Made by a program: the position numbers and the translations under genes. Positions 7,123-12,140 of a stretch of DNA of 12,140 bases are shown piece by piece. Positions within the stretch are counted from its first letter, which is position 1; the number at the start of each line of letters is the position of its first letter. Location of the stretch: positions 1 to 12,140 of the forward strand of contig DUWA01000126.1 of assembly GCA_012840755.1 (NCBI GenBank), read 5' to 3'. The notes beneath the pieces are model-generated. The model saw nothing but the letters and a program-made list of their open reading frames with translations. It was not told where the DNA came from and did no database searches. Source of the DNA: Mycoplasmatota bacterium (lineage in GTDB: Bacteria > Bacillota_I > Bacilli_A > RF39 > UBA660).

Positions 7123-7869
7123 ATGATTAATATTAAAACAAAAGAGGAAATCGAACTTTTAAAAATTGCAGGAGAAATTGTTGGGGATACTCATCGATAT
7201 TTAAAAGGTTTTATAAAACCTGGTATTACAACATTAGAACTTGATAAATTAGCAGAAGAATACATAATAAAAAGGGGAGCAATTCCATCTTTTAAAAATT
7301 ATAACGGTTTTCCTTATTCTATATGTACATCTGTTAATGATGAAGTAGTTCATGGTATGCCTAGTAATAGAAAACTTGTATCAGGTGATATAATATCTAT
7401 TGATATTGGTGCTTGTTATAAGGGATATCACGGAGATTCTGCATGGACATATCCGGTTGGAAAAATTTCAACAGAAAAAGAATATTTGTTAAAACATACT
7501 GAGAGATCTTTATATGAAGGTTTAGCAGTAATAAAAGACGGAGTCAGAGTTGGCGATATTGGTTATGCAATTGAACAATATGCTAGAAAACACAAACTTG
7601 GAGTAGTAAAAGAGCTTGTTGGTCATGGAGTAGGTATCAATCTCCATGAGGAACCTGATATTCCAAATTATGGTAAGCAAAACACAGGACATATATTAAA
7701 AGAGGGCATGGTTATTGCAATTGAACCGATGCTTAATCTAGGAAGTCCAAAGGTATTCATCTTAGATGATGATTGGACCATAGTTACAGCTGATACTGAA
7801 CCATCAGCACACTTTGAACATACCGTATTAATAGAAAAAGATGGGTATTTAATATTAACGAAGAGGTGA
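7123..7869 (+). CDS. map: Type I methionine aminopeptidase
   Basis: 248 residues; removes the initiator Met from nascent proteins after deformylation when the second residue is small. The pita-bread metal ligands can be assigned from the family pattern as D94 (SIDIGA), D105 (YHGDSAW), H168 (VGHGVG), E201 (AIEPM) and E232 (FEHTV). The substrate-contacting His residues are H77 (VVHGMP) and H175 (LHEEPDIPN). All expected catalytic residues are present, and the length matches the short form without an N-terminal zinc or SH3-binding extension. It starts one base after the adk stop, with AAAGGAAG in the end of adk. It ends in TGA, and the infA ribosome binding site is built from its last codons. 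Confidence 0.98.
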   Translation: MINIKTKEEIELLKIAGEIVGDTHRYLKGFIKPGITTLELDKLAEEYIIKRGAIPSFKNYNGFPYSICTSVNDEVVHGMPSNRKLVSGDIISIDIGACYKGYHGDSAWTYPVGKISTEKEYLLKHTERSLYEGLAVIKDGVRVGDIGYAIEQYARKHKLGVVKELVGHGVGINLHEEPDIPNYGKQNTGHILKEGMVIAIEPMLNLGSPKVFILDDDWTIVTADTEPSAHFEHTVLIEKDGYLILTKR

Positions 7870-7873
7870 TATG

Positions 7874-8089
7874 ATGGCTAAAAATGATATTATTGAAGTA
7901 ACTGGGAAGGTACTGGAAGTATTGCCAGGCTATAATTTTAAAGTAGAACTTGAAAATAAACATACTGTAATTGCTCACGTTTCTGGTAAAATCCGAATGA
8001 ATTATATTCGCATCTTACCAGGTGATACAGTAACTGTTGAACTTTCAACATATGATTTAACACGTGGGCGTATAACCTATAGGAAATAG
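7874..8089 (+). CDS. infA: Translation initiation factor IF-1
   Basis: 71 residues, a single S1-like OB-fold protein that occupies the 30S A site and works with IF2 and IF3 during initiation. Family marks: [23 protein letters not shown], the loop [22 protein letters not shown] and LTRGRITYR. Two adjacent ATG codons (7871 and 7874) are available. I prefer 7874 because it gives the usual M-A-K N-terminus and leaves 7 nt after GAGG (7863-7866), against only 4 nt for 7871. It lies 4 nt after map. No KOW-domain ribosomal-like gene lies between map and infA, unlike some Firmicutes. Confidence 0.96.
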   Translation: MAKNDIIEVTGKVLEVLPGYNFKVELENKHTVIAHVSGKIRMNYIRILPGDTVTVELSTYDLTRGRITYRK

Positions 8090-8103
8090 TAGGAGGAATA
8101 AAT

Positions 8104-8217
8104 ATGAAAATAAGACCATCAGTTAAAAAAATGTGTGATAAATGTAAAATAATCAGACGTAATGGAAGAGTATATGTAATATGCTCTAATCCAAAACATA
8201 AACAAAGACAAGGTTAA
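8104..8217 (+). CDS. rpmJ: 50S ribosomal protein L36, zinc-binding type
   Basis: A 37-residue protein, the standard length for L36 (bL36), a tiny zinc-ribbon protein binding 23S rRNA near the base of the L7/L12 stalk. It starts [21 protein letters not shown] and carries the full zinc ligand set C11, C14, C27 and H32, followed by the basic tail KHKQRQG. AGGAGG sits 8 nt before the ATG, and the spacing to infA (14 nt) and rpsM (13 nt) fits the operon. No zinc-free paralogue is visible. Confidence 0.97.
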   Translation: MKIRPSVKKMCDKCKIIRRNGRVYVICSNPKHKQRQG

Positions 8218-8230
8218 TAGGAGGTGTAAT

Positions 8231-8596
8231 ATGGCACGTATAAAAGGTGTAGATGTACCTAATAATAAAAGAATTGAAATCGCATTAACTTATATTTATG
8301 GAATTGGTAGAAGTCTATCAAATCAAATATTAAAAGATGCACAAATTGATAAAAACAAAAGAGCTGGTGAGTTAGATAATACTGAATTAGATCGTATTCG
8401 TGATGAAGTAAATAAATACATTACTGAAGGTGATTTACGTCGTGAAGTTAGTATGAACATTAAAACGAAGATGGAAATTAATTCATATGAAGGAACTCGT
8501 CACAGAAAAGGATTACCTGTTAGAGGTCAAAGAACTAATAGAAATGCTCGTACTCGTAAGGGTAAAGGTAAAGTAGTTGCTAACAAGAAAAAATAA
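8231..8596 (+). CDS. rpsM: 30S ribosomal protein S13
   Basis: 121 residues, normal for S13 (uS13), a 30S head protein that forms intersubunit bridges to L5 and 23S rRNA and touches P-site tRNA with its basic C-terminus. Seen: [25 protein letters not shown] start, YIYGIGRS helix-hairpin-helix region, [35 protein letters not shown] (split over about 75-105), [10 protein letters not shown] and a Lys-rich tail. AGGAGGTG precedes the ATG. It begins the alpha block; rpsD is not in this cluster, as in Firmicutes generally, so S4 control of the E. coli kind is not expected. Confidence 0.98.
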   Translation: MARIKGVDVPNNKRIEIALTYIYGIGRSLSNQILKDAQIDKNKRAGELDNTELDRIRDEVNKYITEGDLRREVSMNIKTKMEINSYEGTRHRKGLPVRGQRTNRNARTRKGKGKVVANKKK

Positions 8597-8623
8597 TTGT
8601 AACTAATAAAGGAGGTTAATAAT

Positions 8624-9007
8624 ATGGCTTATAAACCAAGAAAACGTAAAGTTAAAAAGAATGTGCCAGAAGGAAAAGCATATATTCACTCAACTTTCAA
8701 CAACACAATTGTAACAGTTTGTGAACCTAATGGAAATGTTATTAGTTGGGCTTCAGCTGGTACTTTAGGATTTAAAGGAAGTAAAAAGTCAACTCCATTT
8801 GCTGCAGGTATGTCAGCAGAAGCTGCAGGAAAGGCTGCAGTTGATATGGGAATGAAAAAAGTTGAAGTATTTGTAAGAGGAATGGGATCGGGCAGAGAAA
8901 CTGCTATTCGTTCATTACAAACAGCAGGACTTGAAATTACAGCAATATCTGATGTAACACCTATACCACATAATGGATGCCGTCCACCAAAACGCCCTCG
9001 TGGGTAA
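8624..9007 (+). CDS. rpsK: 30S ribosomal protein S11
   Basis: 127 residues, typical of S11 (uS11), a platform protein near the E site that contacts the mRNA Shine-Dalgarno helix. Conserved parts: [88 protein letters not shown] and CRPPKRPRG. The last residues PRG replace the more common basic RRV-like ending. The 27-nt leader (8597-8623) matches the rplN leader in length, Shine-Dalgarno position and an 8-base start. Confidence 0.98.
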   Translation: MAYKPRKRKVKKNVPEGKAYIHSTFNNTIVTVCEPNGNVISWASAGTLGFKGSKKSTPFAAGMSAEAAGKAAVDMGMKKVEVFVRGMGSGRETAIRSLQTAGLEITAISDVTPIPHNGCRPPKRPRG

Positions 9008-9047
9008 GAAAACTGACGCGCGGAAATAAGAAAAGGAGTGTTGAAGC

Positions 9048-9998
9048 ATGTTAAACTTTGAAAAACCAATATATAAAATAACTGAATATGTTGAAAATAA
9101 TAATTACGGTAAATTTGAACTTGAACCTTTAGAAAGAGGTTTTGGAACTACAATAGGAAATGCTCTTAGAAGAGTTATGCTTTCAAGTATGCCAGGAAGT
9201 GCAATTGTTGCAGTAAAAATTTCTGGAGTTATGCATGAATTCCAAACAATAGAAGGGGTTATTGAGGATGTAACGGCTATAATTTTAAATTTAAAAGGTG
9301 TAGTTATAAGAAATCACTCTAATGAAGTTAAAGTTGCTCGAATATCAGTAAACGAAGAGAGAGCTGTAACTGCTGGAGATATTGAAGTAGACTCTGAAGT
9401 TGAAATAATTAATCCAGATCATGTTATTGCCAATATTGCAAGAGATGGTAAATTAGATATGGAATTAATTATTGCTAATGGACGTGGATATGTTCAAGCT
9501 AATGAAAATAAAAAGTATATTGAAAATAGAGCAGTAGGTTATATTTCTATTGATGCATTATACTCTCCTATAGAGAGAATAAGTTATGAAGTAGATAACG
9601 CTCGTGTTGGTCAAGATGCTAATTATGATAGACTTACTATGAATGTAGAAACTAATGGCTCAATTAAACCAGAAGAAGCTATCGCACTTGGAGCAAAAAT
9701 TCTTATTGAACATTTAAATGTTATTACTAATTTAAGTGAAATTGCTGACATGACAGGTATTATGAATGCGAAACAAGAAGATTCTAAATTAAAGAAATTA
9801 GAAACATCTATAGATGATTTAGATTTTTCGGTAAGGGCATATAACTGTTTAAAAAGAGCAGGAATTAACACTCTAGGTGATTTAACAGAAAAAACAGAAT
9901 TAGAAATGATGAAAATACGTAATTTAGGTAAAAAGTCTTTAAAAGAAGTTGTAGATAAAATTAAAGAAATGGGACTTAAATTCCGTGATGAAGACTAA
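9048..9998 (+). CDS. rpoA: DNA-directed RNA polymerase subunit alpha
   Basis: 316 residues, a full-length alpha subunit. The N-terminal domain (about 1-235) dimerises and scaffolds beta and beta'; it shows [30 protein letters not shown], the highly conserved assembly segment, and [21 protein letters not shown]. After a linker (about 238-252), the C-terminal domain (about 255-312) carries the DNA- and activator-contacting residues equivalent to E. coli R265, N268, C269, G296, K298 and S299 as R263, N266, C267, G294, K296 and S297, so UP-element binding is likely retained. AAAGGAG (9032-9038) lies 9 nt before the ATG. The 40-nt gap from rpsK is the longest inside the cluster and contains a CpG-dense GACGCGCGG. 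Confidence 0.98.
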   Translation: MLNFEKPIYKITEYVENNNYGKFELEPLERGFGTTIGNALRRVMLSSMPGSAIVAVKISGVMHEFQTIEGVIEDVTAIILNLKGVVIRNHSNEVKVARISVNEERAVTAGDIEVDSEVEIINPDHVIANIARDGKLDMELIIANGRGYVQANENKKYIENRAVGYISIDALYSPIERISYEVDNARVGQDANYDRLTMNVETNGSIKPEEAIALGAKILIEHLNVITNLSEIADMTGIMNAKQEDSKLKKLETSIDDLDFSVRAYNCLKRAGINTLGDLTEKTELEMMKIRNLGKKSLKEVVDKIKEMGLKFRDED

Positions 9999-10015
9999 TA
10001 GTTAGGAGGAATATT

Positions 10016-10372
10016 ATGGCTTATAGAAAATTAGGGCGCACAAATAAGCATAGAAGAAGTATGCTTGCCAATCTAACTAAAGATATCATCATGAATGAAA
10101 GAATTGAGACAACTGAAGCAAGAGCTAAAGAGGCTCGTAAATTTGTTGATAAAATGATTTCATACGGTAAAGATGGTTCATTAGTTGCTAGAAGAAAAGC
10201 ACTTGCATTCCTACAAAATGATGCAACTGCTGTTAAGAAGGTATTTGATGATTTAGCGGTTAGATATGCTAATCGTAACGGTGGGTATACAAGGATTCTG
10301 AAACTTACTGAAAGAAGAGGAGACGACGCTTTAGTAGTTATTATAGAATTAGTTGAAGGAGATGCAAAATAG
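10016..10372 (+). CDS. rplQ: 50S ribosomal protein L17
   Basis: 118 residues, the usual size of a Firmicutes L17 (bL17), a 50S protein near the exit tunnel. Family motifs: [53 protein letters not shown], a variable segment, then [37 protein letters not shown] precedes the ATG, 17 nt after rpoA. It is the last gene of the cluster: its final codons and TAG stop form part of the intrinsic terminator hairpin. Confidence 0.98.
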   Translation: MAYRKLGRTNKHRRSMLANLTKDIIMNERIETTEARAKEARKFVDKMISYGKDGSLVARRKALAFLQNDATAVKKVFDDLAVRYANRNGGYTRILKLTERRGDDALVVIIELVEGDAK

Positions 10373-10391
10373 CATCTTTTCAATTATTTTT
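10353..10391 (+). terminator. Rho-independent terminator at the end of the ribosomal cluster
   Basis: An inverted repeat with inner stem AGATGC (10360-10365) and GCATCT (10372-10377) around the loop AAAATA, an outer stem TTGAA (10353-10357) with TTCAA (10379-10383), and a small asymmetric internal loop. A T-rich tail TTATTTTT (10384-10391) follows. The rplQ stop codon (10370-10372) lies at the loop and stem edge, so a ribosome terminating on rplQ would cover the hairpin. Confidence 0.75.
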
Positions 10392-10430
10392 ACAAGAAAT
10401 ATGTATTGTATGATATAACATAGATATAAT
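10389..10430 (+). promoter_or_regulatory. Candidate sigma-70-type promoter region for the exported protein gene
   Basis: A separate promoter is expected after the terminator. TTTACA (10389-10394) resembles a -35 box and TATAAC (10414-10419) a -10 box, with a long 19-nt spacer. A perfect TATAAT lies at 10425-10430, but no good -35 stands 16-18 nt before it. The spacer from 10392 to 10480 is almost all A/T, so chance matches are easy; another TATAAT occurs at 10445-10450. The exact promoter is therefore uncertain. Confidence 0.35.
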
Positions 10431-10492
10431 ACACATAATATATTTATAATATATAAAAGCACTATATTTATATAACATTATTGGAGGGACTT

Positions 10493-11980
10493 ATGAAAAA
10501 TTTATTTAAAAATATAGTTATTGTAGTTTTTGTATTTATAATGATGTTTTTTAGCATTGAAAAAACATCTGCTGCCTCTACATATATGACATGTAATTAT
10601 GAGAGCAAAGATGGTGAAAATAAGCTAACACTTACAGTATATTCTGATTTTTCTAATAAATTAGTAATTAATAAATATAAAGGAAAATCTATTAATAATG
10701 GAGAAAAAGTTATCAATTGGGGCGCAAGAAGCAATGATTATGGAATCTCACATTATATTAAATATACTGGTCTTTGTCCTGATAAAGCAGGAATTATAAA
10801 GCAGGTTTTATATGGTTATTCAGTATATATTGGAGATGTTGTGGTAATTAATAATGCTATCAAAGATTATAGTAATAACGCAATTCTAGATCTTAATAAT
10901 ACAGTTTATGATAATATTAATAATATGAGAGCATATATGAATTCTGGTTCGGGATTATCGTGTGATTATCAAAATAAATCTACTATTGAGAAAATAGCAG
11001 TTCCTAATGCTTTTTACAATGGGGTTTATTACGCAACAGGTGGACCTTTAAATAATGGGCTAATCATTTCAACATCTAAATGTCCGGATGTTGTATACAA
11101 AGTTTGTTCTGCTTCAGATAAACAAAATTGTTCATATACTTTTAGTTTGTCATTACCATCATTCTGTTCATCATCAAACTATTCATGTAATAAATTACCA
11201 GATACAACTACAGAGCAATCTGGTAATCCTGATGGCGGAAAGGGTATAAAAGAGTTCTTAAAAAATTATAAAGTAAGTAGTATTGGTAGTACACAATTTG
11301 GAGACAAGTTAAATTTTTCAATCACTTATGATTTTGACAAAAATTATTCAACACATATGAATATTGTACTAAGTGGTTATAACGGAGATGTAAAATTAGC
11401 ACACATAGGAATGCTTGATACATTTAAAGGAACAGTTTTAGACCCAATAATCAACAACGACAAATGGCCAGAAGTATTTTACTGTGCTTCTATATCAGCA
11501 ACCATGTCACTTAGCAGTAGTGCAGCTTTAATATTAGGTGGCGATGAAAGAAAAGGTGTTATTTGTTCAACACAAAAAGCTTCTTTTCTAGGGACAAGTC
11601 AACTTGCTAAATATGTGTTACAGGAAGAAAATGACACAACTCCACCACCAACGGATAGTGGTGATAATGATGAGGATACAGGTGGTAATGAAGTCTGTGG
11701 AATTATGTCAGTTGAGATGGCTGATAAATTAAGATGGATATTAGATATTATCAAGTATGGTGGGGTAATTTTAGCTATTGGACTAGGTATGTTTGATTTT
11801 GCAAAAGCAGTTTTTTCAGATGAGGTAGATGCAAATAAAAAAGCAAGCCAAAAATTTATCAAAAGACTTATTGCTGCATCTATAATTTTTATAGTTCCGT
11901 TAGTTATACAGATATTTTTGAATATAATAGAAATCGATGGAGTTGATCTAGATAATCCTTTCTGTATCCAACTTGATTAA
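10493..11980 (+). CDS. Exported cysteine-rich protein with C-terminal pilin-like two-helix membrane unit
   Basis: 495 residues; I do not recognise a named family for the whole chain. ATG 10493 follows GGAGGG (10483-10488). Residues 1-28 form a signal peptide: MKNLFKN, hydrophobic 8-22, then EKTSAAS with likely cleavage after A27 or A28. Residues 29-377 are a Ser/Asn/Tyr-rich ectodomain with cysteines at 34, 95, 157, 197, 205, 213, 225, 232, 331 and 358. It contains two C-x-Y...C-P-D pairs (34/95 and 157/197). Residues 379-400 form an acidic Thr/Pro/Gly linker. Then come C402, helix 1 (about 416-434), a charged loop with DFAKAV, DEVD, KK and KFIKR (435-458), helix 2 (459-479, with P469), and a short tail with C491. 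The two-helix unit resembles VirB2/TrbC-type or T4SS-pilin-like subunits (inference from pattern). Predicted topology puts the ectodomain and tail outside and the loop inside. It lies alone between two terminators, next to no secretion genes, so its role is unknown. Confidence 0.9.
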   Translation: MKNLFKNIVIVVFVFIMMFFSIEKTSAASTYMTCNYESKDGENKLTLTVYSDFSNKLVINKYKGKSINNGEKVINWGARSNDYGISHYIKYTGLCPDKAGIIKQVLYGYSVYIGDVVVINNAIKDYSNNAILDLNNTVYDNINNMRAYMNSGSGLSCDYQNKSTIEKIAVPNAFYNGVYYATGGPLNNGLIISTSKCPDVVYKVCSASDKQNCSYTFSLSLPSFCSSSNYSCNKLPDTTTEQSGNPDGGKGIKEFLKNYKVSSIGSTQFGDKLNFSITYDFDKNYSTHMNIVLSGYNGDVKLAHIGMLDTFKGTVLDPIINNDKWPEVFYCASISATMSLSSSAALILGGDERKGVICSTQKASFLGTSQLAKYVLQEENDTTPPPTDSGDNDEDTGGNEVCGIMSVEMADKLRWILDIIKYGGVILAIGLGMFDFAKAVFSDEVDANKKASQKFIKRLIAASIIFIVPLVIQIFLNIIEIDGVDLDNPFCIQLD

Positions 11981-12040
11981 TTTATAATAAATATTTGTAA
12001 AATATTATGGATAAAAAAACTATCTATTATAAATGATAAT

Positions 12041-12079
12041 AAAAAGAAGTTAAATTAATGAAAATTTAACTTCTTTTTT
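12041..12079 (+). terminator. Strong symmetric intrinsic terminator
   Basis: A perfect 15-bp inverted repeat: left arm 12041-12055 (AAAAAGAAGTTAAAT), 8-nt loop 12056-12063, right arm 12064-12078, ending in a run of six T (12074-12079). Because the left arm begins with five A, the structure could also terminate transcription coming from the right. It lies 60 nt after the exported-protein gene. The sequence between the stop codon and the hairpin, and the 61 nt after it, are AT-rich and show no supported gene. Confidence 0.85.
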
Positions 12080-12140
12080 GATCTGAAAAATCAGCATATC
12101 ATTATTTTCGTTTATATAATCATAAATGAATTTTTATTTA

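Noticed and set aside
6466..7869. Possible use of TGA as Trp (Mycoplasma-like code 4), suggested by the AT-rich, L30-less cluster
   Set aside because: secY and map end in TGA at the family-typical length, and conserved Trp positions use TGG, so the standard bacterial code fits.
8686..9069. 127-codon minus-strand open frame across rpsK
   Set aside because: Shadow of S11, Pro/Ala/Ser-rich as expected from reversed GC-richer codons; no family resemblance.
10021..10383. 120-codon minus-strand open frame across rplQ
   Set aside because: Shadow of L17; its start would lie in the terminator hairpin and there is no convincing ribosome binding site.
11599..11862. 87-codon minus-strand open frame inside the exported-protein gene
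   Set aside because: Antisense to a frame with a clear signal peptide, linker and membrane helices; no independent evidence.
12007..12036. Nine-codon ATG frame after the exported-protein gene
   Set aside because: No Shine-Dalgarno sequence, too short, and located directly before the terminator.
12083..12094. CTGA-AAAA-TCAG mini hairpin after the terminator
   Set aside because: Only 4 bp with no T-tail; not distinguishable from chance.
12115..12120. TATAAT near the right edge as a promoter
   Set aside because: No -35-like hexamer at 16-18 nt upstream, and the sequence ends before any gene can be seen.
12050..12133. 27-codon minus-strand frame rich in Asn, Ile and Lys after a TAA near the right edge
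   Set aside because: No start codon near its upstream end, no ribosome binding site, and it runs through the terminator hairpin; expected by chance in AT-rich DNA.

Overview
The window is the distal half of the S10-spc-alpha ribosomal protein super-cluster of a low-GC bacterium, followed by one accessory gene for an exported membrane protein. DNA is strongly AT-rich, and nearly every gene has a canonical AGGAGG-type ribosome binding site. S14 and L36 are the zinc-binding forms, and adenylate kinase carries a four-cysteine zinc knuckle in its LID. These traits point to the Firmicutes/Tenericutes side of the tree. secY and map both end in TGA where the family length predicts the end, and Trp is encoded by TGG, so the standard bacterial code applies and this is not a Mycoplasma-type code 4 organism. 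L30 (rpmD) is missing between rpsE and rplO, as it is in many Mollicutes. My best guess is an uncultured Bacilli/Mollicutes-related lineage (Erysipelotrichia- or RF39-like); this is inference.

Layout: positions 1-500 are the 3' part of rpsC. Then, all on the + strand with gaps of at most 40 nt and several overlaps, come rplP, rpmC, rpsQ (end of the S10 block); rplN, rplX, rplE, rpsN, rpsH, rplF, rplR, rpsE, rplO, secY (spc block); and adk, map, infA, rpmJ, rpsM, rpsK, rpoA, rplQ (alpha block). I see no convincing internal terminator or promoter, so the run probably forms one long transcript. It ends in a rho-independent terminator (10353-10391) whose hairpin loop contains part of the rplQ stop codon.

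The genes together supply ribosome assembly (both subunits), translation initiation (IF1), co-translational export (SecY), N-terminal Met removal from nascent chains (Map), adenylate balance (Adk) and transcription (RNA polymerase alpha).

After the terminator, an AT-rich spacer of about 100 nt with promoter-like hexamers leads to a separate gene (10493-11980). Its 495-residue product has a signal peptide, a cysteine-rich extracellular region with two related CxY...CPD modules, an acidic Pro/Thr linker, and a C-terminal two-helix membrane unit resembling type IV secretion pilins (VirB2/TrbC-like). It is followed by a strong symmetric terminator (12041-12079). In many Firmicutes the ECF transporter genes, truA, rplM and rpsI follow rplQ, so the cluster breaks here. 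The last roughly 60 nt show no supported gene. The exported protein is the least understood item in the window. Smaller points worth checking are substitutions in S3 and in the Adk P-loop, and the missing L30.
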